Assembly (NCBI GenBank): GCA_036702975.1
Contig: DATNPX010000034.1
Coordinates: forward strand, 434,001 to 498,000
From: DATNPX01 sp036702975
Lineage (GTDB): Bacteria; Cyanobacteriota; Vampirovibrionia; Obscuribacterales; Obscuribacteraceae
DNA: 64,000 nt
Direction: 5' to 3'
Numbering within the stretch: position 1 is the first letter of the stretch; each line of letters starts with the position of its first letter. Positions 8,532 to 17,441 of this stretch are shown one piece after another. Below the pieces are notes generated by a model that made no database searches, was not told the DNA's origin, and worked only from the letters and a program-made list of their open reading frames with translations. Position numbers and translations under genes: made by a program.

Positions 8532-8816
8532 GTGTTTTCGAAGAGTTTTTTGCAGGGCTTTTTCTGCTGTTTCGTAACGATGATTGGATTTATGAGCCTG
8601 GACGCTAAAGCGGCTCTGGACCCAAGTTTCTACAATAGTTTGTTCCGTTCAAGACAGGCTTTGCTCGATCAGCGCCAGCATTTGTTGGAATCGGCATCCA
8701 ATCTTGGGGCTCAAATCGATAGCTTGAACCGCCAACTTGATACCGTAAATCAATATCTGCGTGATACAGATAGAGCGATCAAAGATGTTGAAGAGACTAT
8801 GGCGCGCGTTAAGTAG
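8532..8816 (+). CDS. Small secreted coiled-coil protein
   Basis: A 95-residue protein of no recognised family. The N terminus is a signal peptide (basic start, hydrophobic LQGFFCCFVTMIGFMSL, then DAKAALD), followed by a polar helical stretch with heptad spacing (ALLDQRQHLLESASNLGAQIDSLNRQLDTVNQYLRDTDRAI) likely to form a coiled coil. GTG at 8532 is chosen because AAGGAAG lies about six bases upstream. A TTG at 8514 is also in frame. The next gene starts 16 bp after its stop, so the two secreted proteins are probably made together. Confidence 0.65.
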   Translation: MFSKSFLQGFFCCFVTMIGFMSLDAKAALDPSFYNSLFRSRQALLDQRQHLLESASNLGAQIDSLNRQLDTVNQYLRDTDRAIKDVEETMARVK

Positions 8817-8832
8817 CTGTTTAGGAGTAACG

Positions 8833-9564
8833 ATGAAGAGACAATCCAAAGTTGCAATAATCAGCTTGCTATCGCAGTTCGCGTTGATCGGAAGCGGGCA
8901 CGCATTCGCAGACGATAGTAGCAAGGGCGGTGCTTCAGTAGCAGCACCGAAACCGGCACCGTCTGCGTCTACGGAAGCGGCAGCCACTAGTTCGTCCGTG
9001 TCGAGCCCTACAACCACTGCAGCGGCCGCTGCAAATACTACAAATGAGACCAAAGCGGTAGAAGAGCCCGAAGTTAAAATACCAAAGAACTTCGCGCACA
9101 CATCAACAAAAGTGTCCAATACAAATTGCAAAATCAAATGCTTGGACCCGCATGCGCCAACAGAGGAAGCAGCAGCAGTGATCGATGTGCTGCAGAAAAT
9201 ATACATAGCCTATGCCGATAAAGATCTCAGCTACTTCGAACATCACCTAGCTCAGGACTGCACAACCTTTTATGAAGGAGATCAGAAAGTAATCCTAGGA
9301 AAGAAGGCAGCACTCGAAGACATCAAAGAGTGGACGGATAAGGAAGCGAAGGTGACGGACGCGCCCTTGATGGAGATCGTGCTGGAACATCCCTATTGCA
9401 ACGTAAATGAAGGCCATGCGGTAATAACGTTCACCGCATTCAAAGAGATCGGTGGCGCTCACCCTGGCAAGTTTAAGTCGCACGTCAATGACGTCTTCAA
9501 AAAGAATCGTGGCACTTGGGAGCTGCTAACTCACTTCCGTAGCAATTGGAAAGAAGTGAAGTAA
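8833..9564 (+). CDS. Secreted SnoaL/NTF2-like protein
   Basis: A 243-residue exported protein. The signal peptide MKRQSKVAIISLLSQFALIGSGHAFA is followed by an Ala/Ser/Thr/Pro-rich linker (about 28-85) and a C-terminal NTF2-like domain (VLQKIYIAYADKDLSYFEHHLAQDCTTFYEG ... HVNDVFKKNRGTWELLTHF). NTF2-like folds form cone-shaped pockets and are used both as enzymes and as binding domains, so no function is assigned. ATG at 8833 has AGGAG upstream. The longer frame from 8761 would overlap the previous gene and hide the signal peptide. Confidence 0.7.
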   Translation: MKRQSKVAIISLLSQFALIGSGHAFADDSSKGGASVAAPKPAPSASTEAAATSSSVSSPTTTAAAAANTTNETKAVEEPEVKIPKNFAHTSTKVSNTNCKIKCLDPHAPTEEAAAVIDVLQKIYIAYADKDLSYFEHHLAQDCTTFYEGDQKVILGKKAALEDIKEWTDKEAKVTDAPLMEIVLEHPYCNVNEGHAVITFTAFKEIGGAHPGKFKSHVNDVFKKNRGTWELLTHFRSNWKEVK

Positions 9565-9609
9565 GCACCGTAGAAGCATTCCATTCCAATGATCCGGAGG
9601 AGGACTTTG

Positions 9610-10773
9610 ATGTCGAGGCCAAAGCCATTCGTATTGGTATTGGAGAGAACTTGGCTGACTGTCATCATATTGGCTATATCAGCTCTCGGCTGTATTGCCG
9701 CTCTGTGCCCAGCGATGGCCGCTGGTTGCGTTCGTGGAGTCAACTTCGTTCATCCTTTTCAGTACTCTCAGGCAGAGCAAGACAAATACCTTTCTCAATT
9801 GCAGGCCAGAGGCGTGCGGGTGATTCGCTTTGGAGTGTACGAATCAGACGAATCTAAGGTTGTGGATTTTATCTCTCGCGCTCAAGCAAAGGACATCAAA
9901 ACTCAGTTGATCTTGCATGGTCTGTACAAAAAGGACGCACCGCAACGAGTCTATCGCCCGGCTCAATTCCCCGGAATGTGGAGTGGACCGCCGCTGTCTT
10001 TTATGGACCCGACGCTATCGAAAGATTATTTCAGTAGGTTACTGAAGCAACTCGAACAGGCAAACCTACAACTTAACGGTCTAGAGTTGGAAAACGAAAT
10101 AAATATGGCCGGAAATAATCCGGACTTTGATTTGCCAGGCGAAGGACGTGTTTTGGGTTTCGATGATCTCTATAAAAACCCGGAAGGGAAAAAAATTGCG
10201 GCTGGATTTGTGCAATACCTGAAAACATTAGCCGCGCTCAAAGACGTACGAGACACAATGAAAATAAATGCCCATGTTCCAATCCTGCCGACCAGCCTAG
10301 TGGAGATCGTTCAAGAGGGCCCCTGGCCTCAACCAAAGAACTATGATGGTGTGAGCGTTAACGCTACGATGACTTTCTTCCGCAGAAACGGCTTAGACAA
10401 GATTGTCGATGCATATAATCTACACACATATCCTTGGGGCGACGGGCCGGGCGAGCAGCCCGCATCTATACATCGAGCAAGGCGTTTGCAGCAATATGTT
10501 GATGCCACCTATGGCGATACCGCGCCATCTGACAGAAAACCCCTATGGATTACGGAGTGGGGTTTTGCATATAGCAACCAGACAGACACTGCGGCTGAGG
10601 AGAAAACACACGTGCTGCTAGTTAATGATATGATGACGCACTTCTCCAAACTAGCAACTAGTGGAACATTGCGCGGTTTGTTTTACTATAGCTGGATTGG
10701 CGACAAACAGTTTGATCTTTGTCGCAATGGGAGCCTGACAGACAGCGCAAAGAACGCAATGTCTAAATTTTGA
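9610..10773 (+). CDS. Exported clan GH-A-like glycoside hydrolase
   Basis: A 387-residue protein with an N-terminal signal anchor (WLTVIILAISALGCIAALCPAMAAG) and a TIM-barrel-like glycosidase. Two candidate catalytic glutamates follow clan GH-A logic: Glu163 in LELENEINM (acid/base after Asn) and Glu316 in LWITEWGFA (nucleophile at the end of strand 7). HTYPWGDG (about 272-279) resembles the strand-6 His/Tyr region of GH5/GH39 enzymes. The start is ATG 9610 with GGAGGAGG just upstream. The ATG at 9589 lies before that binding site and is rejected. It could trim exopolysaccharide or cell-wall glycans. The exact family and substrate are not clear. Confidence 0.7.
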   Translation: MSRPKPFVLVLERTWLTVIILAISALGCIAALCPAMAAGCVRGVNFVHPFQYSQAEQDKYLSQLQARGVRVIRFGVYESDESKVVDFISRAQAKDIKTQLILHGLYKKDAPQRVYRPAQFPGMWSGPPLSFMDPTLSKDYFSRLLKQLEQANLQLNGLELENEINMAGNNPDFDLPGEGRVLGFDDLYKNPEGKKIAAGFVQYLKTLAALKDVRDTMKINAHVPILPTSLVEIVQEGPWPQPKNYDGVSVNATMTFFRRNGLDKIVDAYNLHTYPWGDGPGEQPASIHRARRLQQYVDATYGDTAPSDRKPLWITEWGFAYSNQTDTAAEEKTHVLLVNDMMTHFSKLATSGTLRGLFYYSWIGDKQFDLCRNGSLTDSAKNAMSKF

Positions 10774-11018
10774 ATAGCGCTTTTTAATTTCGGCGTGCTC
10801 AAATGCCGAAGACATGCGATCAATTTGGCTTCGGGTCAATCCTAGCTCAGTAGTTTTGTCTTTACGAGTGGGCGTCCATAGACGCCCGACAAGATGTGAT
10901 TTGCCGGAAAGACCGACATACACCGACGTTTCAACGTCTGTCATGACGTTGCATCCATGCCCGGCGACGCCGTTTTCTTGCCTTACACAATTCGCACGTC
11001 GCGGAAACGGACACGCCG

Positions 11019-11912
11019 CTACGGTTTTCCCACCGCGGCCAAAGCCTCTTCTGGCGTCTGGGGCAGCGAGAACAGCTCTATTTTTCTAGGATAGTAGTCG
11101 CTCAATATCTTGTTCCCGAATTCTAGTGACCAGCTTCCATGATGTAACGAGAGCGACTGAACATGCCAATCTCTGACGGCATCCCAGACCTGCTGTTTGT
11201 CTGGGCGGCTTAAGATTCCTTGCAGTACTGCCGTACGGGCTTCGACTGTCTTTCCAAAAGAGCTTTGAAATGGCAGGGAGAGAAGATTCACGTCGCCAGC
11301 TTCGATGTGCTTGCCGATAGCGTCCAGATTGAGGTAGTTGCAAGATCGTGCGCCGTTCAGACAAGCGTCAGCACCCAATCCAATGGCGCGAGCTCGCGTG
11401 GTCACCAATTTCGACATTTCTGCGAGCCGATCAGGTGAAACAGCATGGCCAACCAGATAGAAATCGAGATCTGACGCTGTTTTCTTGCCCTCAATCATTC
11501 GCAGGGCGAGACTGCCGTTGGTTGTACCACCAACCGATGTAATCGAAGTAAATTCTGGGAATTTTTGCCCGAGTTCGTCTGCCGTGGCAACCAATGTTTC
11601 ACGAATGTAAGGTGGTACCAGATATGGTTTCTCTAGGTATTGCGTTTCGAGAAACTTCGTTCTTGTTTCAGACTCCAAAGCCTTCGCCTCCACCAAGAGC
11701 TCAGGAGACGAGTGCTCGAGGAACCCGATAGCTCGGCCCAGCGTTCCTCCAAATCTGCCCAATACTGCGATTGCGGCAACAGCCCCTACATCGGCGACCA
11801 CCGGGTGAGCACGCACTAAGCCGTAGGCATCTTGAAACAGCGAATGCGACGTAGGACTGGGGTGCAGATCCGCTGCGGGAGGGTCCTTTGTTTGAACAAT
11901 ATCGGCAACCAT
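11019..11912 (-). CDS. Nucleotidyltransferase-fold protein
   Basis: A 297-residue protein I do not recognise as a named family. Residues ~123-155 read SVGGTTNGSLALRMIEGKKTASDLDFYLV, which fits the nucleotidyltransferase signature (G-G-x-x-x-G-S, then D-x-D on the next strand). This suggests nucleotide transfer or a catalytically related fold. The N terminus has a short hydrophobic stretch (VVADVGAVAAIAVLGRFGGTLG), possibly membrane associated. The C terminus has no known domain. There is no antitoxin-like or tRNA-processing neighbour. The start ATG at 11912 has only a weak binding site. A role in transferring AMP to a protein or RNA is possible but unproven. Confidence 0.55.
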   Translation of the reverse strand: MVADIVQTKDPPAADLHPSPTSHSLFQDAYGLVRAHPVVADVGAVAAIAVLGRFGGTLGRAIGFLEHSSPELLVEAKALESETRTKFLETQYLEKPYLVPPYIRETLVATADELGQKFPEFTSITSVGGTTNGSLALRMIEGKKTASDLDFYLVGHAVSPDRLAEMSKLVTTRARAIGLGADACLNGARSCNYLNLDAIGKHIEAGDVNLLSLPFQSSFGKTVEARTAVLQGILSRPDKQQVWDAVRDWHVQSLSLHHGSWSLEFGNKILSDYYPRKIELFSLPQTPEEALAAVGKP

Positions 11913-12072
11913 CTTGTTATCTGACCACAGGATTCGAGATGAATGAATGATAAGCAGTAAGAACCTGCTTGTAAGTGGTGAATCTACATAGTGGGTAAAT
12001 GAGAAACTCTATTAAATTCCGAAATTTGTGCAGGGATACCCCTCTGCAATCCTTCTCGCGGCTTTCGCACAG

Positions 12073-12103
12073 CAAAAAAGAGGGCAACCATAGCTACCCT
12101 CTT
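12073..12103 (-). terminator. Intrinsic terminator of the glycosyltransferase operon
   Basis: On the minus strand an 11-bp stem (AAGAGGGTAGC / GTTGCCCTCTT, two G-U pairs) with a TATG loop runs straight into a run of T. It lies about 40 bases after the stop of the GT2 gene. Confidence 0.85.
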
Positions 12104-12142
12104 CAAATGTTATGTAGCTTGTCGTATACAGCGAGCCTAGAG

Positions 12143-12880
12143 CTAGAACGTTGCGCGCATCTTCACCAGGTCTGAGAATGTATCCCAGATCACCGAGAAT
12201 TTACCGCCTGAGGCTCCTTGCGAAAGGCGCGGCAGGTGTTCAATTGGAATTTCGATAATCTTGAATCCGGCTTTGTCGGCACGTATAACGAGTTCAGCGT
12301 CCACGAAAGCTGTCGTCGAAAGAAGCTTGATGTGATTCAAGATCTCTTTTCTGAACAACTTGATGGAGTTCACATCCTTGTGCTTATTGCCGTAGAAAAT
12401 CCGCAACATCGCGTTGTAGAAATTCGATTGCAATTTACGACGCGGAGGATCGTTGCGGTTCACGCGATGGCCGATTATGAAATCGTGAGTCTTCAATCCT
12501 TGCGCCATCGTCAGCAGCTCTTTCGGCGCATATTGATAATCGCCAGGAAGCGAGAATACAAGCTCCTTGGAGCCGCACATATAAAGTTCGCGAATGGTGT
12601 ATCCGAAACCTTTATTGACTTCGTGATTGATAAGACGAACGCGCGGATTACTGGCAGCAGCAGCTTTCAGCACGTCGAGGGTGCGATCCTTGCTGCCGTC
12701 ATTCACAACGACAATTTCGTAGTCACTGCAAACCTGGCTCAAGAGAGCATCAGAATCAGCAATAAGCTTTCCAACCGTCGTTTCATCGTTGTAGGCCGGA
12801 ATGATCAAAGTGAGGGGCGCAAGCTTTGCAGCCACACCGCTTACTTTGTTGCTTGAGATTGTGGCACTAGTGTTTGGCAT
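12143..12880 (-). CDS. Family 2 glycosyltransferase (polyprenyl-phosphate sugar type)
   Basis: A 245-residue GT-A fold enzyme without obvious C-terminal membrane helices, similar in layout to dolichyl/undecaprenyl-phosphate mannosyl- or glucosyltransferases. Visible motifs are LIIPAYNDETTVGKLI (N-terminal UDP/GDP site), VVVNDGSKDRT (Asp for nucleotide binding), NHEVNKGFGYTIRE, and LPGDYQYAP in place of the common D-x-D. Its start lies 40 bp inside the end of the upstream aminotransferase gene, so translation is probably coupled. The pair likely serves lipid-linked sugar or O-antigen-like assembly. Confidence 0.85.
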   Translation of the reverse strand: MPNTSATISSNKVSGVAAKLAPLTLIIPAYNDETTVGKLIADSDALLSQVCSDYEIVVVNDGSKDRTLDVLKAAAASNPRVRLINHEVNKGFGYTIRELYMCGSKELVFSLPGDYQYAPKELLTMAQGLKTHDFIIGHRVNRNDPPRRKLQSNFYNAMLRIFYGNKHKDVNSIKLFRKEILNHIKLLSTTAFVDAELVIRADKAGFKIIEIPIEHLPRLSQGASGGKFSVIWDTFSDLVKMRATF

Positions 12881-14004
12881 TGTTCATTCTCTTTCGCTTC
12901 GGGCTTGCTTCCGTAAAAATCTTTGATCGCCTCGATGACGATATCGATTTGAGCATCCTCCAGCTCTGGATAGAGTGGAAGACTGAGGATTCGTTTGACA
13001 ATCTTTTCCGTATTTGGAAGCGAGCCAGCCGGATACCCCAGGAATTTGTAGGCTTCTTGTCTGTGAGCAGGGATCGGATAGTGGATCAAAGTACCAACAC
13101 CGCGATCTGTAAGATATGTTTGCAGTTCATCGCGATAGTCAGTTTGAATTACATATAAGTGATAGACATGTACTGAATCGGCAGATTCGACAGGCGTCTG
13201 TACAATGCCTTTCAAACCTTCAGAGTAGCGCTGTGCGATCTCTCGACGGCGCAAGTTCCATTCACGGACATAGGGCAATTGGGCACCGAGGATAGCAGCC
13301 TGAATTTCATCAAGGCGGCTGTTGATGCCAATTATGTCGTGGTGATAACGCTTCGATTGCCCGTAGTTACGGAGCATCGAAAGCTTTTGCGCATTCTCTT
13401 TTGTCTTCGCCCAGCTTGCACCGCCGTCACCGAAGGCACCGAGGTTTTTGCTAGGGTAGAAGCTCCAACAAGAGAAGTCGCCGATGGTGCCGGATTGTTG
13501 ACCACGGTAAGAAGCACCAGTGCTTTGCGCGCAATCTTCAATGATCGGCAGTTTGTGCTTGGCTGCAATCTTGCCGATTGCCTCCATATCTGCCATCTGA
13601 CCGTAGATGTGTACAGGGATGATCACTTTGCTCTTAGGCGTGATCTTGCGTTCAAGATCCTGCGGGTCCATTACATATGTATCTGGGTTGATATCAACGA
13701 AAACTGGAGTTGCTCCAGTCATCGATATCGCAGAGATTGTCGGTACTGCAGTATGCGCAACGACGAGAACTTCATCGCCCGCTTTGACTCCCAACGCCGC
13801 CAGAGGAAGATAAATTGCTTCAGTACCTGAAGCGCAGCCGACAACATGTCCAGAACCCAGAAACTCCGCGAATTCTTTTTCGAACCGCTCGAGTTCGGGG
13901 CCCAAAATGTAATAACCACTAGCCAAAACACGCGATGTTGCCTCATCAAGCTGTTGCTTATAAGCCTGATAATGAAGCTTCAAATCGCCAAAAGGGACTT
14001 TCAC
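12841..14004 (-). CDS. DegT/DnrJ/EryC1/StrS family sugar aminotransferase
   Basis: A 387-residue PLP-dependent aminotransferase acting on nucleotide-linked keto sugars. Motifs: VPFGDLKLHYQAY start, CASGTEAIYLPLAALG (phosphate binding), VFVDINPDTYVMD, PIIEDCAQSTGASYRG (cofactor-ring Asp), and CWSFYPSKNLGAFGDGG with cofactor Lys186. GTG at 14004 is chosen because GAGG lies 7 bases upstream and homologues begin MKVPFGDL. An ATG at 14028 adds eight residues. It overlaps the GT2 gene, which supports an operon for making and transferring an amino sugar. The divergent epimerase at 14229 may supply the keto sugar. Confidence 0.88.
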   Translation of the reverse strand: MKVPFGDLKLHYQAYKQQLDEATSRVLASGYYILGPELERFEKEFAEFLGSGHVVGCASGTEAIYLPLAALGVKAGDEVLVVAHTAVPTISAISMTGATPVFVDINPDTYVMDPQDLERKITPKSKVIIPVHIYGQMADMEAIGKIAAKHKLPIIEDCAQSTGASYRGQQSGTIGDFSCWSFYPSKNLGAFGDGGASWAKTKENAQKLSMLRNYGQSKRYHHDIIGINSRLDEIQAAILGAQLPYVREWNLRRREIAQRYSEGLKGIVQTPVESADSVHVYHLYVIQTDYRDELQTYLTDRGVGTLIHYPIPAHRQEAYKFLGYPAGSLPNTEKIVKRILSLPLYPELEDAQIDIVIEAIKDFYGSKPEAKENEQCQTLVPQSQATK

Positions 14005-14228
14005 TATACAAACCTCGGTTGATGCCAAGGACTAAATAGTAAGAGAAAACTGACAACGTTGAATTAACGAGCCTTTAGTTACCAATTGAAAACCCGTCTA
14101 AGGGTTGAGCCTTACCAAGATAGCGGTTAAAAGCCCGTGGTAAGATCGGGGCACGTTTGCCCGCCGTGTCCGTAGAGACGACTTTATAAACGGCTTGCAA
14201 ATAAGCGGAAATTAACAACGGTAGATTC

Positions 14229-15272
14229 ATGAATTACGAATCATTTAAAGGCAAAAATGCCTTGATCACTGGTGGCATGGGTTTCATTGGTTCCAACCTG
14301 GCCATTCGATTGGCTGAACTGGGCGCAAACGTGACAGTTCTCGATGCCATGATCCCCGATTACGGTGGCAATGAATTCAATCTTGCTCCGGTCGCAGATA
14401 AGGTACGCGTGAACTTTTGTGATATCAGAGATGATACCGCAGTCAATTATTTGGTGCGTGGACAGGACTATGTTTTCCACCTGGCTGGTCAAGTCTGTCA
14501 CTTGATGAGCTTAAGCAATCCATTTCCTGATATTGAAATGAACATCACGGCGACTGCCATCCTTATGGAAGCCTGCCGCAAATTCAGCCCGAACGCTGTC
14601 GTTGTCTACACCGGCACGCGCGGGCAATACGGTCCGTCGGTTTCATTGCCGGTGAACGAAGAGGCACCCACAAATCCAAAGGGAATCTATGAGATCTCTA
14701 ACCTGACGGCCGAGAAGATCATCAAGGTTTATAACGACGTGCACGGCATCAAGTCTGTTTTGCTGCGACTGAGCAACATATATGGACCGAGGTCGCAAAT
14801 GCTTCACTCGCGTTTTGGAGTGTGCAACTGGTTTGTGCGTTTGACGATGGACAATATGCCGATTCAAGTAATGGGCGACGGTAGTATCATCCGCGATTTC
14901 TTGTATGTGGATGATACCGTTGATGCGATTTTGCGTTCGGCGGTAACGCCAGAAGCATACGGCGAAATCTTCAACGTCGGCTCTGATATTCCGGTTACCT
15001 TCCTGGAACTTGTAAAAACCATGATTGAAGTGGGCAAGCAAGGTTCCTGGAACTTCGCCGAATTCAGTCCGGAAAGAAAAGCGCAGGAGCCAGGTAGCTT
15101 TTATTCTGATGTCTCAAAAATCGCGCGGTTTACTGGATGGAAGCCGACCACTTCGTTGGAAGATGGTCTAGCGAAGACGTTCGAGTTTTATCGCAAGCAT
15201 CGAGATCATTATTGGCAGTCGCCTGATGCGGCGGCAGCACAAGCGAAGCAACTTGCGGCTTCAAAAGCGTAG
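14229..15272 (+). CDS. NAD-dependent epimerase/dehydratase, extended SDR, altered active site
   Basis: A 347-residue extended short-chain dehydrogenase. The dinucleotide motif is GGMGFIGSNLAIRLAELG, followed by DYGGNEFNL, the HLAGQV turn, and FNVGSDIPVTF toward the C terminus. It belongs with nucleotide-sugar epimerases/dehydratases of the family with the YGGN insert. The place of the catalytic Tyr-x3-Lys reads GIYEISNLTAEK, so the tyrosine is followed by Asn where Lys is expected, and the Ser/Thr position lies in TGTRGQYG. Related proteins also vary at this site. The gene is divergent from the aminotransferase/GT2 operon, with about 200 bp of shared upstream DNA. Confidence 0.8.
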   Translation: MNYESFKGKNALITGGMGFIGSNLAIRLAELGANVTVLDAMIPDYGGNEFNLAPVADKVRVNFCDIRDDTAVNYLVRGQDYVFHLAGQVCHLMSLSNPFPDIEMNITATAILMEACRKFSPNAVVVYTGTRGQYGPSVSLPVNEEAPTNPKGIYEISNLTAEKIIKVYNDVHGIKSVLLRLSNIYGPRSQMLHSRFGVCNWFVRLTMDNMPIQVMGDGSIIRDFLYVDDTVDAILRSAVTPEAYGEIFNVGSDIPVTFLELVKTMIEVGKQGSWNFAEFSPERKAQEPGSFYSDVSKIARFTGWKPTTSLEDGLAKTFEFYRKHRDHYWQSPDAAAAQAKQLAASKA

Positions 15273-15311
15273 ATTCTGCGTTGGAACCGACTGGTCAGAA
15301 GTGACGTTCGA

Positions 15312-15349
15312 AGCCGCCTGGTCGTTTGTTCGACCGGCGGCTTTTGTTT
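15312..15349 (+). terminator. Intrinsic terminator of the epimerase gene
   Basis: Arms AGCCGCC plus GGTCG pair with CGACC plus GGCGGCT (one bulged T), then CTTTTGTTTG. This is a strong GC-rich stem with a T-rich tail about 40 bases after the stop. Confidence 0.85.
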
Positions 15350-15413
15350 GTAACGGTTCGGACTGCAACAGACGCAGCTTTCGGGGTTTTCAAGAGATTC
15401 ACAAAGAGTCTGA

Positions 15414-15450
15414 TTGTCAGACGAAATAAGTAAACCGATATCGGTTTACT
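15414..15450. repeat. Interspersed palindrome, copy 1
   Basis: The perfect 20-bp palindrome GTAAACCGATATCGGTTTAC at 15430-15449 extends to 22 bp with the flanking A and T. TGTCAG (15415-15420) ends exactly 9 bp before it. It lies in the 228-bp gap between the convergent epimerase and secreted-protein genes. Confidence 0.9.
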
Positions 15451-15500
15451 TTTTGGGCTGGATAGAAATCTGAAGAAAAAGTCTGACAAAAACGGTGGCA

Positions 15501-16139
15501 TCAGCGGCTAACAACGGGCGAACTGTGAGGATCAGAAGTCGCCGTTGGCAGGTTCTCATCTCCAAGTCGAAGGTCGTCACAAAGCTCTAGCTTAAGTTTG
15601 TCGCCGCGAAAAAACTGAATACTGCGGTTCTTCTTGGTGAAGAGAATGGTAGAACGATAATATTCTGCCATTTTCGCTTGTTCCTCTTTCGACAAAACGT
15701 GGCCAACCCCAAAATAGCAGCCAGTCCGGTGTGGGTCGGCAGCAACTTTAATTTCGTTGTCGCCCCTTAGAAGATGCAACACACCTCCGTGCAGTACGGC
15801 CTGTGCGGTAAGTAATTTGGGTGGTTGGTCGCGCAAAACAATTTCCGAAAATTCTATCCAGTATGCGCTACTGAAATTGCTGTGTTCAATCTTGGTCAAC
15901 CTGCCATTTACTGTAGCGCCCACGAGTAGAGAAGAAGGCGGATCGCCATATACTCGCAGACTGATTCTTTGTCCAACGAAAGCAGCAGTGCTATCAAAGT
16001 CAGCATCAAGTACCACAGGGATCTTCGTTCCGGTTGGTACAACCTCGACTGCGAATACAGGTAATGCAAGAGCCGAAAGAGTGCAGGCTGCAATCACAGT
16101 CGCCAGTTTCATCCGACAGTAAGAAGTAGACCGGCTCAC
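15501..16139 (-). CDS. Secreted protein of unknown function
   Basis: About 212 residues, or 203 if it starts at Met10. The signal peptide is MKLATVIAACTLSALALPVFA. The mature part looks beta-rich (GTKIPVVLDADFDSTAAFVGQRISLRV, then VNGRLTKIE), like small periplasmic barrels that carry a repeated hydrophobic pattern. No known domain is certain. The GTG at 16139 overlaps the stop of the upstream SUFU gene (GTGA), suggesting coupled translation. The ATG at 16112 would also give a good signal peptide. The close link to a SUFU protein might point to a partner or effector role, but nothing in the sequence proves it. Confidence 0.6.
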   Translation of the reverse strand: MSRSTSYCRMKLATVIAACTLSALALPVFAVEVVPTGTKIPVVLDADFDSTAAFVGQRISLRVYGDPPSSLLVGATVNGRLTKIEHSNFSSAYWIEFSEIVLRDQPPKLLTAQAVLHGGVLHLLRGDNEIKVAADPHRTGCYFGVGHVLSKEEQAKMAEYYRSTILFTKKNRSIQFFRGDKLKLELCDDLRLGDENLPTATSDPHSSPVVSR

Positions 16140-16978
16140 TGCGCGTCCATCATTCCAGCGAGGCCGCCAGTTCTAAAACCGTCGCTAAGCCGCTTCACTT
16201 TCGACATCAATTCTTCGCAGTCATCACGAGTCGTTACACTCTTACGACTCGGATCAGAAAGTTGATTGATACCAACGCGCTTCAAAACTTCCTGAATGCA
16301 CCAAGTGCCATACTCTTCGACAGAGTCAGCATATTTCAATTCATCATCAGTGATACCAATGACATTGAAGAGACCAAATCCACCGGAAGGAAGTTGATAC
16401 CAAGCATCGGGCGCTTCATCTGCGTACCAGACGAATAGATTACGCAAATGAGAATCTGAAGCGGGCACGATAGGCCCATTCAAGGCAATTCTCGTTCCAG
16501 GACTCATGGTACCTACGTGATTGAAAATGTAGAATGCTAGGCTACGAAGGACCTGCGCCGGCCATGTTGCATCAACAGGCGCTTTGATTATTAGTTCACA
16601 ACCGAAACCCGATACCTCATCTGGTGCCTGTTGAACCCATGGGCTACACAAACCTGCTGTCACATATGTCCAGTAGGGACGAAACGGATCCGGACCATAC
16701 GCAAGCACCGCTAGATGCTGGTCAGACAATTCCGGATCACCAGGATCGCCGGTGTCACCTTTCTCTGACGGATCGTAGTCTCTTTCAGTAACTACTTCCG
16801 ATGGTGCTGCATAATTAGCTGGTACCACGTAAGAGTACTTACCAAAGAGATCGTGATAGAGCTTGTTTCGCGCATGCCATGTGCTAATTAGCATCTTTCG
16901 CTGCTCGACCGCCATCTGACGATGTTCGGCGGGATCGATCTCGCGTCCATCACCGAATTCAAAATCTGCGTTGTCCAT
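16136..16978 (-). CDS. Suppressor-of-fused (SUFU) domain protein
   Basis: A 280-residue protein filled by a SUFU domain: LAVLAYGPDPFRPYWTYVTAGL, then FGCELIIKAP, SLAFYIFNHVG, PGTRIALNGPI, and LPSGGFGLFNVIGITDDEL are in the family order. In animals SUFU inhibits Gli factors. In bacteria the domain is common as an immunity-like protein in polymorphic toxin systems and also occurs alone. Here no toxin, Rhs or secretion gene is adjacent. The next gene encodes a secreted orphan starting at the GTGA overlap. ATG 16978 is preferred over the TTG one codon earlier, and GAGAG lies upstream. Confidence 0.82.
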   Translation of the reverse strand: MDNADFEFGDGREIDPAEHRQMAVEQRKMLISTWHARNKLYHDLFGKYSYVVPANYAAPSEVVTERDYDPSEKGDTGDPGDPELSDQHLAVLAYGPDPFRPYWTYVTAGLCSPWVQQAPDEVSGFGCELIIKAPVDATWPAQVLRSLAFYIFNHVGTMSPGTRIALNGPIVPASDSHLRNLFVWYADEAPDAWYQLPSGGFGLFNVIGITDDELKYADSVEEYGTWCIQEVLKRVGINQLSDPSRKSVTTRDDCEELMSKVKRLSDGFRTGGLAGMMDAQ

Positions 16979-17137
16979 CAAAATCTCTCAAATCGGCTTT
17001 AACAAATCATTATGCCCTATCAATCGGTGTATTAAGAAAACTTTGCAAAAAACCTTTAAGAAAGATGAGTAACCTCCTATTGAGGAACGAGTGGACGTAA
17101 GATCGAGTCAATTGATCGTCCGCCAAGGGAGGTCGTC

Positions 17138-17401
17138 ATGATGAAATCCAATAGCCTTATCACCATCGTGGTCGCCGTCGCCTCGCTCGCACTCTCGCTG
17201 CCAGCACTGGCTGATTCCAAGTTAGACGAAGCACAAGGCAAAAACAGTCCACAAGCGAAACAGCCGTGGCAGCAGGAGACGCTTAAGTCCTTACCTCCTG
17301 ATGTCGTAATGGATAGTCGCTCTAACAAGTCCATGAACCTGGACAAGATCCCGGGAACTGGAGAGCCGTGGTCCAACACACTACTCAAGCTGCGCAAGTA
17401 A
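17138..17401 (+). CDS. Small secreted protein
   Basis: An 87-residue protein with a clear signal peptide (LITIVVAVASLALSLPALA) and a ~60-residue polar, Lys/Gln/Pro-rich mature part with no cysteines and no recognised domain. GGGAGG lies 6 bases before the ATG-ATG start, so it is surely translated. It is a single gene between divergent and convergent neighbours. Function unknown. Confidence 0.75.
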   Translation: MMKSNSLITIVVAVASLALSLPALADSKLDEAQGKNSPQAKQPWQQETLKSLPPDVVMDSRSNKSMNLDKIPGTGEPWSNTLLKLRK

Positions 17402-17441
17402 AGAGCGAAGGCTCAGGCTGCGGCTATGATTGGTTAGTTAG

